Of a stretch of 64,000 bases of DNA, positions 42,176 to 50,274 are shown in pieces. Below the pieces are notes generated by a model. It did not search any database and was not told where the DNA came from. It saw nothing but the letters and a program-made list of their open reading frames with translations. This DNA is from Gammaproteobacteria bacterium (GTDB taxonomy: Bacteria; Pseudomonadota; Gammaproteobacteria; Steroidobacterales; Steroidobacteraceae): contig PLUE01000062.1 in the NCBI GenBank assembly GCA_003164785.1, positions 248,001 through 312,000 on the forward strand. Reading direction: 5' to 3'. A program made the translations under genes and the position numbers. Each line of letters opens with the position of its first letter. Positions within the stretch are counted from its first letter, which is position 1.

Positions 42176-44212
42176 ATGCAGAACCCTCTCATCAAATTGA
42201 TTGTCGCCGGCCTGACGGCGGTAGCGGCGCTCTCCGGGATGGCGAGCGCCGATGTGCTGTTGGACAGCACGACCTTGGTGGGTCTGCCCGCCGTGGCGGC
42301 GCCCGCGGAGCTGGCATTCACGGCCACCACCGCGGAGGCACTGACCGTCACACTCACGGACTTGCAAGCACCGGCGGCGTTCAGCACCTTGCAAATCGCG
42401 GTGACGCTGGGCGATACGCTGGTCGGGTCGGCGAACGTCGATGCGACGTCGCACACCGCGACCGTGGCGATTCCCGCCGCCACCGGCAACTACGTGTTGC
42501 ACGTGGTCGGTACGCCGGACGCCACGCAGATGATCGGAGGTTTCGGGGCGTGCGTCACCCGCAATGCCGATCCCACACCGCGTACCTGTATCGCCGCCGA
42601 CTCGTTTTCCGGAAACATTCTGACACCGTCGACGCCATCGACGGCACCTTCATCCGGGCTCAATACGAATTTTACGTCGACCGTGGCCGGTGGCTACACG
42701 GTCACGATCACCGACGATGTCTTTCCGGTTGCGTTGCAACAGGTTTCCGGCGGCATCACGCAGGGGAGCACGCCGGTGAACTCGACGGGATTCACCCTCG
42801 GAGCGAACCAGGTCACGCTCGCGGCTGGGACCACCTACACGCTGCTGCTGGGTGCGCTGGCCGATGCCACCGTGCAAGCGGGCCTCTACAGTGTGCACAT
42901 CACCGACCCGACGGGTGCCGCCGTCTTCGATCGCACGCTGCCCGTCGGCACGCTGGCGTCGTCCACCGTCGTCAACAACCCCGCCGCCCAAACGCTCGAC
43001 CTCACCTTGACCGATTTGATGTATCCGGCGGCCTTCGCCAATCTCGGCGTCGCGGTGACGTCGGGATCCACCTTGCTCGCGAATCTCTCGACGCCTGGCT
43101 CGAATCCCAGCATCGCGGCGCCGGCCGGCAACCTGCAGGTCTGGCTGTACACCGTCACGTCGGGCACTCCCGGCGTGTACAGTCTGTCCCTGTCGAATGC
43201 CGCCGCCTCGAATGCGCTGCTGTCCACCACTCAGGTGGTCAATCCAAGTACTGCCACGACAGCGACGAGCTACGCGTTCGCGGTCGATTTGACTGCGGCC
43301 GGCAGCTACACTTTGGTGGTCAGCGATTTCCAGTTTCCCGCCGCGTTGGCGGCGACGCCGGTCGCAACCGTCGCGCAGAATGGCGCCGTTCTGCAACAAA
43401 CCTCGAGCGGTGGTTTCACCGCCGCCGCCGGCTACATCGTCGTCGTGGTCAATGCGCAGCCCCCTGTCAGCGGCGCCGGGATCTTCGGCGTTACGGTCGC
43501 GACCACGGGAATGTCACCGCAGTTGTTGCTCGACCAGACCCAGTCGGTGGGCGCGACGTTCACGAATCAGACCGTCACCGTGACCACCGCCGGCAGTTAC
43601 GACGTGACGCTGGCGGATCTCGGGTTTCCGGCCGATTTCTCGAGCCTGGCGGTGGTCGTTTCGCAGGGCAGCCAAGTGTTGGGCAAGATATTCGGCGGCG
43701 GAACCTTTACGTTCAGTGGAACGGGCGGTTCCTATCTGTTGACGTTCGTGGATACGCCGAGCAGCACGGCGGCGACGGCGACGGCGACGGCGGCTGCGAC
43801 GGCCGGCTATGGCCTGTACTCGGTGCATGTGGCCTCGTCGGCGCCCACCCTCACGTTTACCTCGAGCGCCGCGTCGGTGACCGCGGGCGGGACGGTGACC
43901 TTGACCTGGACCAGCGAAAACGCCACCGCCTGCACCGCGAGCGGCAGTACGGCTTGGTCCGGAACGGAGGCCATCAATGGTTCGGCATCGGTGGTGATCC
44001 CGTCGACCGAGAGCCTGACGCTGACGTGTACCGGCTCCGGCGGATCGGCCTCGTTGTCGGTGAACGTGGCGACGACGGCGGCGACTAGTTCCGGCCACAG
44101 CGGCGGTGGCAGCGTCGATGCCGGGCTGATCGCCGGTTTGGCAGGACTCCTGCTGGCTCGTCGACGCCGCCGCGGGCGGCGAGTGCTGCCGTGCAATGTT
44201 GCTGTAATGTAA
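42176..44212 (+). CDS. Surface protein with five degenerate repeats and a GlyGly-CTERM-like tail
   Basis: The track start (42095) is inside prsT; ATG 42176 gives a signal peptide (MQNPLIKLIVAGLTAVAALSGMASA-D) and 678 residues. Five related blocks spaced about 97-118 residues apart carry a motif of the form D-x-x-x-P-A-x-F-x-x-L-x-V-x-V-x-x-G (for example DLMYPAAFANLGVAV, DLGFPADFSSLAVVV). A further Ig-like part has LTFTSSAASVTAGGTVTLTW and a Cys pair. The tail GHSGGGSVDAGLIAGLAGLL followed by ARRRRRGRR has the Gly-rich motif, helix and basic end of GlyGly-CTERM (rhombosortase) signals rather than a VPLPA signal. It is probably co-transcribed with prsT. I do not recognise the repeat family. 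Confidence 0.75.
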   Translation: MQNPLIKLIVAGLTAVAALSGMASADVLLDSTTLVGLPAVAAPAELAFTATTAEALTVTLTDLQAPAAFSTLQIAVTLGDTLVGSANVDATSHTATVAIPAATGNYVLHVVGTPDATQMIGGFGACVTRNADPTPRTCIAADSFSGNILTPSTPSTAPSSGLNTNFTSTVAGGYTVTITDDVFPVALQQVSGGITQGSTPVNSTGFTLGANQVTLAAGTTYTLLLGALADATVQAGLYSVHITDPTGAAVFDRTLPVGTLASSTVVNNPAAQTLDLTLTDLMYPAAFANLGVAVTSGSTLLANLSTPGSNPSIAAPAGNLQVWLYTVTSGTPGVYSLSLSNAAASNALLSTTQVVNPSTATTATSYAFAVDLTAAGSYTLVVSDFQFPAALAATPVATVAQNGAVLQQTSSGGFTAAAGYIVVVVNAQPPVSGAGIFGVTVATTGMSPQLLLDQTQSVGATFTNQTVTVTTAGSYDVTLADLGFPADFSSLAVVVSQGSQVLGKIFGGGTFTFSGTGGSYLLTFVDTPSSTAATATATAAATAGYGLYSVHVASSAPTLTFTSSAASVTAGGTVTLTWTSENATACTASGSTAWSGTEAINGSASVVIPSTESLTLTCTGSGGSASLSVNVATTAATSSGHSGGGSVDAGLIAGLAGLLLARRRRRGRRVLPCNVAVM

Positions 44213-44287
44213 AGATAGCGCTCGAATTGCTGTTACATATCCCGCGTAGGGTGTTATTCGATACCGCGACCTGAAGGGACGACGACC

Positions 44288-44929
44288 ATGCATTCAAAGC
44301 GATTTTCGATACGAGCCCTGTTGGGAGCCGCCGTCGCGGTCGCCGGCATCGGGTCGGCACTGGCCTCGTCGGTGCCGTTGAGCGATACGACGCTCTCCAC
44401 GGGAACGACGTCCTTCGGCAGCGGCACCACACTGGCCGTCCCCGGTTCCTACACCTATGCGAACACCTTCGCCGGCGGCGTCGGATTGAGCACGATCGCC
44501 GGCGCCACCTCGGGATTCTTCGATGATTATGTGTTCACGATTACGGGCGCGTCGGCCAACTCCGTGACGTCCACCATCAATTTGGGCGATACGCTGGCCA
44601 TCGATGGCCTGCAAGTTGCCCTTTTCGATTACACCCTCGGGCAAGCCGTCCCCGTCAGCGGGCCGGCACTGATCACCGGCTGGAGCACGGCCATCAATAG
44701 TGGCGGCGTGGCAGCCACGATTTCGGTCATTCCGCAAACGACCTTGGCGCCGGGGACGTATGCGCTGGAAGTCCAGGGCACGGTCACCGGCACGGCCGGC
44801 GGAAGCTATTCAGGCACCTTGAACCTGGCGCCGGTTCCCCTCCCGGCCACCCTGACGCTGATGATATCGGGCGTTGCGGGATTGGGCCTCTGGGGCCGCC
44901 GCCGCCAGGCTCCCGCGGCGGCTGTCTAA
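44288..44929 (+). CDS. VPLPA-CTERM exported protein (FxDxF-like)
   Basis: GAAGGGA lies about 10 bases upstream of the ATG. The 213-residue protein has a signal peptide (to about SALA-S), a beta-rich domain with SGFFDDYVFTITG resembling the FxDxF motif common in PEP-CTERM proteins, and the tail VPLPATLTLMISGVAGLGLW followed by GRRRQ. The VPLPA motif, helix and basic run make it a clear exosortase substrate, and the exosortase lies 6 kb upstream. By family such proteins are released or attached to extracellular polysaccharide. A strong hairpin follows the gene. Confidence 0.85.
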   Translation: MHSKRFSIRALLGAAVAVAGIGSALASSVPLSDTTLSTGTTSFGSGTTLAVPGSYTYANTFAGGVGLSTIAGATSGFFDDYVFTITGASANSVTSTINLGDTLAIDGLQVALFDYTLGQAVPVSGPALITGWSTAINSGGVAATISVIPQTTLAPGTYALEVQGTVTGTAGGSYSGTLNLAPVPLPATLTLMISGVAGLGLWGRRRQAPAAAV

Positions 44930-44942
44930 GACCGACCGCACG

Positions 44943-44977
44943 CGAAACGTTGCGCGTCTTGCACGCGCCACGTTTTG
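44943..44977 (+). terminator. Strong hairpin closing the exopolysaccharide/CTERM block
   Basis: CGAAACGT and GCGCGT pair with ACGCGC and ACGTTTTG across one mismatch and a CTTGC loop, giving a stem of about 14 pairs. It ends in a short TTTT. It starts 13 bases after the VPLPA gene and probably acts as an intrinsic terminator. Confidence 0.6.
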
Positions 44978-45073
44978 CCATGATTCGCCTCCAGAAGGAC
45001 TGATTCCCGGCGGTGGACCCGCCGAATCCTGACCCACAGTGATCCTTGAGCAACCGCTCTGGAGGACACATCA

Positions 45074-45295
45074 ATGAGTCAGCGAAATTTCTGGAGCCAG
45101 CATCGAGAGGCGTCGCTCAGTTGGATCGCGTTTGGTCTGTTGCTTGCGGCGTGGAACGCCTCGGCTGACGATCCGCGCGGCGGCGGTGCGCGCGTCAGCG
45201 CTGCCGCGACGCGGCCGGTCTCACTGGGCACCTACCCCTGCATATCGGTCCGCGCCGTGGCGCAGCATAGCGCTGTCATCAAGGCGTCAACTTGA
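45074..45295 (+). CDS. Small exported protein, unknown
   Basis: A good ribosome site (GGAGG, 8 bases before the ATG) argues that this 73-residue ORF is real. Residues 14-31 (SLSWIAFGLLLAAWNASA) look like the core of a signal peptide with a cut at ASA-D, leaving about 41 residues with one Cys (GTYPCISVRAVAQHSAVI). Nothing recognisable remains. It ends 22 bases before the response regulator and may be co-transcribed with it. Confidence 0.5.
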   Translation: MSQRNFWSQHREASLSWIAFGLLLAAWNASADDPRGGGARVSAAATRPVSLGTYPCISVRAVAQHSAVIKAST

Positions 45296-45317
45296 TGGTT
45301 GACTGTAATGCTCGAGC

Positions 45318-46049
45318 ATGTTGGATACGTCCTCCCATTCGAGCACAGCACGGGTCTTGATCGTCGATCGGGATAGTGGTGTCGTCGACCGGTTGCGCCC
45401 CGGCTTGGAGGATGCGGCCTTCAGCGTCATCGCGACGACGGACCTTGGCATGGCCATTGCGTCGCTCGCGAAGCGCCCGCCGCAGCTCGTCATTCTCGAC
45501 TGGAACCTGCCCTGTAACGCGGGCTTGAAACTGGTTCAAGCGGTGCGGGCGGTCGACTCGCCGCCGGGTATCGGCCTCATCATCCTCTCGGGGCTCGCCG
45601 CCGAACATGACATCGTGACCGGATTGAATCTGGGTGCCGATGACTACATCGCCAAGCCTTTTTCCGTGCGCGAGGTCGTGGCGCGGGCTCAGGCGGTGGT
45701 CCGCATGCGCGCGCGCAACGCACGCGCCGACCTTCTGGCATGCGGCGATCTCGTGCTGGATGCGGCAAACCATCGCGCGATGGCGGGTAACCGGCTTCTC
45801 AATTTGAGCCCACTGGAATTTCGGCTGCTTGAATTCCTCATGGAGCATCCGGGTCGCACCTTCAACCGGGCGCAACTTCTCGCGGAGGTGTGGGGCGCCG
45901 GGAACGACATCGACGAGCGAACCGTCGACGTGAACGTCCTGCGCCTGCGCAAGCTGCTGGAGGCGCCAGGTTGTGCGGAATATATCCAAACCATCCGCGG
46001 CTTCGGCTATCGCTTCGCGGCGCCGACCTTGACCACCAGCATCGCCTGA
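45318..46049 (+). CDS. OmpR/PhoB-family response regulator
   Basis: The 243-residue protein has a receiver domain (about 12-125) with LIVDRDSGVVDRL as the acidic pocket, LVILDWNLP carrying the phospho-acceptor Asp, LSGL as the switch Thr/Ser region and DDYIAKPFSVRE with the conserved Lys. The winged-helix C-terminus (about 140-238) has LSPLEFRLLEFLMEHPGRTF, ERTVDVNVLRLRKLLE and IQTIRGFGYRF. It is most like PhoB. No kinase gene is adjacent, so the partner is encoded elsewhere. No clear ribosome site precedes the ATG, which suggests coupling to the upstream small ORF. Confidence 0.92.
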   Translation: MLDTSSHSSTARVLIVDRDSGVVDRLRPGLEDAAFSVIATTDLGMAIASLAKRPPQLVILDWNLPCNAGLKLVQAVRAVDSPPGIGLIILSGLAAEHDIVTGLNLGADDYIAKPFSVREVVARAQAVVRMRARNARADLLACGDLVLDAANHRAMAGNRLLNLSPLEFRLLEFLMEHPGRTFNRAQLLAEVWGAGNDIDERTVDVNVLRLRKLLEAPGCAEYIQTIRGFGYRFAAPTLTTSIA

Positions 46050-46171
46050 CCCTCGGGCATGTCCCGGTGCGCCTTTTGTTCTTGGCAACACACGGCGATT
46101 GTGACCTGCGACACGAAACTCTCCGCAGGAGCGGTTATGGTTAATCCAGAACTGATCACGCGGAGCGAAGA

Positions 46172-46372
46172 ATGAACGACACGACAGAGATGCAAGATCT
46201 TCGGTGGCAAATCATGCAACGCAATCTCGCCGCCGGGCGTCCCGCCGAGTCGGCGGTGTACCCGCTGGTGCGTCGACCGGCGCAGCCGCATTGGAGATTC
46301 ACTCCGGCGACAGGCTCCTGGCTGAGCCGCACCCGCAACGGAGTCGAAAAGCCTCGCGCAACTGTCGCTTAA
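46172..46372 (+). CDS. Small protein of unknown function
   Basis: GGAG about 7 bases before the ATG supports this 66-residue ORF. It begins MNDTTEMQDLRWQIMQRNLA and has an Arg-rich, Trp-containing C-terminus (QPHWRFTPATGSWLSRTRNG). It has no signal peptide, membrane segment or known motif. It lies between a response regulator and two further tiny ORFs on the same strand. Confidence 0.5.
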   Translation: MNDTTEMQDLRWQIMQRNLAAGRPAESAVYPLVRRPAQPHWRFTPATGSWLSRTRNGVEKPRATVA

Positions 46373-46424
46373 TCGTCATCTTCACGCGTCAAGATTTAAC
46401 CTTCCCATAAGCGGAGGTGACAGC

Positions 46425-46658
46425 GTGAACAGCCTCGATCTCGATTCCCAGTTGAATCAACTGGAACTGGAATGGCGCGACGTGTACGAGGCCAGCATCC
46501 TGGCCCGCAGCAGCTACCAATCCTTGGCGGCGCGCAGCGCCGGCGCCGAGGTTCTCGATGTGGCCAAGGAGCGCCTGGATCGCGCGGAGGCGTTGAAGGC
46601 CCGCGTCAGCACCCGTATCGAACGGTTGGAGGCCAGCCTGTTGCGAGCGGCATCATGA
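46425..46658 (+). CDS. Small coiled-coil protein, unknown
   Basis: A strong GGAGGTGA precedes the GTG start. The 77-residue product is acidic at the N-terminus and helical throughout, with heptad-like spacing (LNQLELEWRDVYEASILARS; LDRAEALKARVSTRIERLEA). It overlaps the next ORF by 4 bases (ATGA), a sign of translational coupling and of genuine coding. No family recognised. Confidence 0.65.
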   Translation: MNSLDLDSQLNQLELEWRDVYEASILARSSYQSLAARSAGAEVLDVAKERLDRAEALKARVSTRIERLEASLLRAAS

Positions 46659-46867
46659 ACGATCTGCCCGTCGACGACGAATTCGCCTGGAACCAGCGGG
46701 AACGACTCTGGTTCGGGGCGCTGGCTGCCGCACGGGCCGCGCAGCTGGAGTGCGACGTCCTTCGCGAGGTGATGGTCCTCTCCCAGGCAGCGTGGAATCG
46801 GAGCCGCGAGCGCTTGGCCGAGCTTCAGGCGCTCCGCGATGCGTTCGGGGAGAAAACCGCCGCCTGA
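46655..46867 (+). CDS. Small helical protein, unknown, coupled to the previous ORF
   Basis: The track shows only a longer frame from 46472; the ATG at 46655 overlaps the preceding stop by 4 bases and is the likely start. The 70-residue product (MNDLPVDDEFAWNQRERLWF, then SRERLAELQALRDAFGEK) is helical with the same size and layout as its neighbour: acidic start, long amphipathic helix. The two may form a heteromeric pair. No known family. Confidence 0.55.
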   Translation: MNDLPVDDEFAWNQRERLWFGALAAARAAQLECDVLREVMVLSQAAWNRSRERLAELQALRDAFGEKTAA

Positions 46868-46951
46868 TTGTCCGATCAGGCGCGGACCAGCAACACGGCG
46901 CGACGCGTTGCCGCCCGCCGGTTGCCGCATGACCGTTTGGCCCGCGAATCA

Positions 46952-47611
46952 TCACCCGATGAACGCTTGACGCAACAGCGCAAGAAGGCCGCCGCCGGGC
47001 CGGCGGGGCAGCATGGTGTGCCGGATGGCGGCGTCGGCGAGGCACGCAATCGCAATGAGCCCGAACGTCCCGAAATTGACGAACAGCGACCAAGTCGATC
47101 GAGAAACGGTGAAGAATAACGCCACGATCGCAGCGCTCATGACCATGTAAAAGACAGCCCATGCGAGGGTCGCCCTGCGGGTGAAGGCGGTTTCGAGGGG
47201 CGACAGCGCGCCATGAAGCTTCACGGCCAATTGGGTGCATAAAGGAATGTGCCCCGGGAGCAGGGTGCGCGCAAAGCTCACCGCCACCAGGGTATACGCG
47301 CCGCACTGCTGCACGAGGTCTGCCCACTCGTAATTGCGTTCGATCAACCCCCAATAGTAATAGAGGCCGGCAACCACGAGTGCAGCGATCGGCAGAGCGA
47401 TCGAGGGCCGGGTCCAGCGCCATAGCAGCACGGTACCCACCAACAACACGGGGCCGATCGACAAGGCGGCTGCCAATCCCTTGGCATCAGGATTCGAGTT
47501 GCTGTAGTAGGACAGGCCGGCATAGCCGAGGATGACGAGGCCGAGCGCAACCCACGCAAAGCGCCCTGGCGTCGCGGCACTTGCCGGTGGCGCGCCTTTC
47601 GATATCGTCAA
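46952..47611 (-). CDS. Polytopic membrane protein, possibly COG4648-like
   Basis: The track start (TTG at 47647) lies in the loop of a strong hairpin and is unlikely; the TTG at 47611 is the best remaining start, giving 219 residues, though no good ribosome site is seen. There are about six or seven hydrophobic helices (FAWVALGLVILGYAGLSYYS; SIALPIAALVVAGLYYYW). The motif QQCGAYTLVAVSFARTLLPG followed by CTQLAVKLHG resembles the COG4648 family of predicted membrane proteins. Function unknown. It lies downstream of rpoH in the same direction. Confidence 0.65.
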   Translation of the reverse strand: MTISKGAPPASAATPGRFAWVALGLVILGYAGLSYYSNSNPDAKGLAAALSIGPVLLVGTVLLWRWTRPSIALPIAALVVAGLYYYWGLIERNYEWADLVQQCGAYTLVAVSFARTLLPGHIPLCTQLAVKLHGALSPLETAFTRRATLAWAVFYMVMSAAIVALFFTVSRSTWSLFVNFGTFGLIAIACLADAAIRHTMLPRRPGGGLLALLRQAFIG

Positions 47612-47634
47612 ATGGGAGTTCGCTTCGCGTTGGC

Positions 47635-47658
47635 GCCGGGGCTGCAAGCAGCCCCGGC
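47635..47658 (-). terminator. Perfect 11-bp hairpin downstream of rpoH
   Basis: GCCGGGGCTGC and GCAGCCCCGGC form a perfect 11-pair GC-rich stem with a 2-base loop, between the rpoH stop and the membrane-protein gene. No U tract follows on the minus strand. It may still terminate or stabilise the rpoH mRNA. Confidence 0.55.
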
Positions 47659-47694
47659 TGGGTGAACGTTTATCTCTGGCGCGATTCTACGCGG

Positions 47695-48561
47695 TCAGGC
47701 AGCGGCCATCAGACCTTTCAGCTTGCTGATGGCATTGCTCTCGACCTGGCGAACGCGCTCTGCCGAAATGCCGTACTCGTCGGCGAGTTCGTGCAGGGTC
47801 GCCTTGTCGTCGGTCATCCAGCGGCGCTTCAAGATGCTGCGGCTACGCTCATCGAGTTTCTCCAGCGCCATGCTCAGGCGATCACTGGAATCTTCCTCCC
47901 ATTCCTCGCGCTCCACCTCGACCGCAGGATCGGCGTTGCTCGCGGGCAGATACATCGCCGGCGAATAGGCCTCTTCCTCGTCGCTTTCCGGCGTCGGGTC
48001 GAACGACATATCGCGAGCGGACAACCGCTGCTCCATCTCGCGAACATCCTTGACCTCGACACCCAAGTCGCGAGCCACCGCCTTCGTTTCTTCCTCGGAA
48101 AGCCACGCCAGGTTCTTCTTCATCTTGCGCAGATTGAAGAACAACTTGCGCTGCGATTTGGTGGTGGCCACTTTGACCAAGCGCCAGTTGCGCAACACAT
48201 ACTCGTGAATTTCCGCACGAATCCAATGCACCGCGAAGGAGACCAGGCGCACCCCCACGTTGGGATCGAAACGCTTGACTGCTTTCATCAGCCCGACGTT
48301 GCCTTCTTGGACGAGATCGCCCATGGGCAGGCCATAGCCCAAGTAGCCACGCGCGATGTGCACGACGAATCGCAAATGCGACAACACGAGTTGCCGCGCA
48401 GCGTCCAGATCGGCATCCGAACGGAAGCGGATCGCGAGCGCGACCTCGTCTTCCTTGCTCAGAACCGGTATCTGGGATACGCGGTCAATATAAGAATCCA
48501 GGCTCCCCACGGGGCCCGCGAACACCAAACCAGTCTTTGTAGCGACTAAGGCGGCAGTCAT
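47695..48561 (-). CDS. rpoH: RNA polymerase heat-shock sigma factor sigma-32
   Basis: GGAGGT lies 8 bases before the ATG at 48561, so the track start (48609) is 16 codons too early. The 288-residue protein opens [20 protein letters not shown]. It has region 2 ([20 protein letters not shown] and [20 protein letters not shown]), the RpoH box ([13 protein letters not shown]) and region 4 ([20 protein letters not shown]). It directs transcription of chaperone and protease genes. A CIRCE-like element lies 36 bases upstream, overlapping the likely promoter. The gene follows ftsYEX as in E. coli. Confidence 0.97.
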   Translation of the reverse strand: MTAALVATKTGLVFAGPVGSLDSYIDRVSQIPVLSKEDEVALAIRFRSDADLDAARQLVLSHLRFVVHIARGYLGYGLPMGDLVQEGNVGLMKAVKRFDPNVGVRLVSFAVHWIRAEIHEYVLRNWRLVKVATTKSQRKLFFNLRKMKKNLAWLSEEETKAVARDLGVEVKDVREMEQRLSARDMSFDPTPESDEEEAYSPAMYLPASNADPAVEVEREEWEEDSSDRLSMALEKLDERSRSILKRRWMTDDKATLHELADEYGISAERVRQVESNAISKLKGLMAAA

Positions 48562-48593
48562 TAGCGGAAACCTCCAATCAAATCTCGGATGCA

Positions 48594-48623
48594 ATAATAG
48601 CACTCCCATAATTGGAGTGCTAA
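48594..48623 (-). promoter_or_regulatory. CIRCE element (HrcA operator) overlapping a putative rpoH promoter
   Basis: The half-sites TAGCACTC and GAGTGCTAA are separated by exactly 9 bases (48597-48623), matching TTAGCACTC-N9-GAGTGCTAA with one mismatch. On the minus strand TTAGCA (48618-48623) and TATTAT (48594-48599), 18 bases apart, could serve as -35 and -10, so bound HrcA would cover the promoter. Confidence 0.85.
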
Positions 48624-48627
48624 CGGC

Positions 48628-48649
48628 CGCCGGAGTTCATCTTCCGGCG
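48628..48649 (-). terminator. Hairpin after ftsX
   Basis: CGCCGGA and TCCGGCG pair perfectly around an 8-base loop, between the ftsX stop and the CIRCE/rpoH promoter. There is no T tract, so it is a weak terminator at best. Confidence 0.4.
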
Positions 48650-48685
48650 AAAGAAATTCTGAAAATCAACGACTTACGCGTGATT

Positions 48686-49606
48686 CTAGGTCGGTTCGAT
48701 GGCCTTTATGTGGCGCGAGGCTGCAAGCCACGAACCCAACCAGCCTAACGCGACCGCAACGCCCAATACAACGACACTCGGCCCAAATCCCACGCCGCGG
48801 AGATGGAACTCGCTGCCATATAGGCCCGCGAGGCGCCGTACCGCCCCGGCGAGCAGGCCGACCGCGATTCCCACCAGCAGGAGCGCCAAAAGGCCGCCTC
48901 CCAGCCCGTACCAGATTCCGCTGTACAGAAAAGGGCGCCGCGCGAAACCATCGGTGGCGCCGACCAACTTCATGACCTCTATTTCCGCCCGTCGGTTCAA
49001 TATGTCAAGCCGGATCGTATTCCCCACCACCAGGACCACGCCAAGGGCCAAGAGGGCGGCGGTCAGCCACAGCACCCGGTTCGCGATATCCATGAGGGCG
49101 TGCAATCGCTTGACCCATTCGGTATCTGCTTGAACGGTCTGCACGTCGGGCGCAGCGGCAATCGCGTGCTTGAGCGCCTCCAACCCCTCGGGCGTGCTGG
49201 CTGCCGGCGCCGGCGTGACGACCAACGTGTCCGGCAGCGGGTTGTCGCTCAGGGCATCCAGGGCGTTGCCGAATCCGGACGCGGTCCGAAATTGAGCGAG
49301 CGCTTCGTCGGCGGTGATGACGCGGACGGCCGCCACGTCCGAGCGGCCCCGCAATTGCTTTGCCAAGGTTTGCGCCCGTGCACCGGTTGCCTTCTTGTCC
49401 ATGTAGACCGACAAGTCGAAGGCCTCGTTCCAATCCGCCGTGGCCGCGCGGGTGTTGTCCAGGAACACGTTCAGCAGCAAGGGCAGCGCCAGCGCCACCG
49501 CGATCACCGCCATGGTCATCGCCGCCGCCATCGGCTGCTGCGCGATGCGCCCGAGCGACCCCACCAGGGTCTGCGCGTGGCGTGCGGACCAGGTTTGCAG
49601 ACTCAC
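48686..49606 (-). CDS. ftsX: Cell-division protein FtsX
   Basis: The 306-residue protein has the FtsX layout: a cytoplasmic N-terminus, a first membrane helix (about 26-48, MAAAMTMAVIAVALALPLLL), a periplasmic domain (about 60-165), and three C-terminal helices with LDILNRRAEIEVMKLVGATD, the coupling region facing the ATPase. With FtsE it forms an ABC-type complex that regulates septal peptidoglycan hydrolases. Its ATG overlaps the ftsE stop by 4 bases. Confidence 0.95.
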   Translation of the reverse strand: MSLQTWSARHAQTLVGSLGRIAQQPMAAAMTMAVIAVALALPLLLNVFLDNTRAATADWNEAFDLSVYMDKKATGARAQTLAKQLRGRSDVAAVRVITADEALAQFRTASGFGNALDALSDNPLPDTLVVTPAPAASTPEGLEALKHAIAAAPDVQTVQADTEWVKRLHALMDIANRVLWLTAALLALGVVLVVGNTIRLDILNRRAEIEVMKLVGATDGFARRPFLYSGIWYGLGGGLLALLLVGIAVGLLAGAVRRLAGLYGSEFHLRGVGFGPSVVVLGVAVALGWLGSWLAASRHIKAIEPT

Positions 49607-50274
49607 GGATTCACGACCGCCGGCGCCGCCAACCTGCCATCGCCCAACACGATGCGTCGTGCCCCGATTTGGTCGATGAGGTGAACGTCGTGCGTGGCGA
49701 TGACGACCGTCACGCCGACGTCGTTGAAACGTTTGAACAAGCGCATGATGTCGAGTGCGAGGTCGGGGTCCAGATTGCCCGTGGGTTCATCCGCAATGAG
49801 CAACCGAGGTTTGCCGACGACCGCGCGGGCGATGCCGACTCGTTGTTGCTCGCCCGTGGACAGCTCCAGGGGTCGGCTTCTTTCCTTGCCGAGCAACCCC
49901 ACCTGGTCGAGAGCCGCCCGTACGCGCTTGTCGATCTCCCGTTTCGGGACACCGGCAATGATCAGCGGCAGCGCCACATTGTCCGAAATGGGCCGGTCGT
50001 GGAGCAGCTTGTGATCTTGGAACACCACGCCGAGCTGGCGGCGAAATTGCGGAATCCCGCGGGGCTTGATGCCGGCGGTGTTCTGACTACCGATGAACAC
50101 CTGGCCCCGGGTCGGGCGTTCGATGAGCGCGATCAACTTCAAAATGCTGCTCTTGCCGGCGCCCGAGTGGCCGGTCAGGAATGTCATTTCTCCGTCGCCG
50201 ATGGTGAAGGACACACCGGCGAGCGCCTCGCGGCCGTTGGCGTAGCGTTTGTGGACCTGATCGAATCGAATCAT
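49603..50274 (-). CDS. ftsE: Cell-division ATP-binding protein FtsE
   Basis: The 223-residue ABC ATPase has Walker A (GHSGAGKSSILKL), a Q-loop region (VVFQDHKLLHDRPI), signature LSTGEQQRVGIARAV and Walker B (LLIADEPTGNLDP) followed by the switch His (IATHD). The signature has Thr where LSGGEQQ is usual. It is the energy source of the FtsEX complex. Its start overlaps the ftsY stop by 4 bases, giving a tight ftsY-ftsE-ftsX operon. Confidence 0.97.
   Translation of the reverse strand: MIRFDQVHKRYANGREALAGVSFTIGDGEMTFLTGHSGAGKSSILKLIALIERPTRGQVFIGSQNTAGIKPRGIPQFRRQLGVVFQDHKLLHDRPISDNVALPLIIAGVPKREIDKRVRAALDQVGLLGKERSRPLELSTGEQQRVGIARAVVGKPRLLIADEPTGNLDPDLALDIMRLFKRFNDVGVTVVIATHDVHLIDQIGARRIVLGDGRLAAPAVVNP

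Noticed and set aside
45272-45295. CTGTCATCAAGGCGTCAAC resembling a Pho box ahead of the PhoB-like gene
   Set aside because: Only the first half fits CTGTCAT well; the second is poor, and it lies inside the 45074 ORF.
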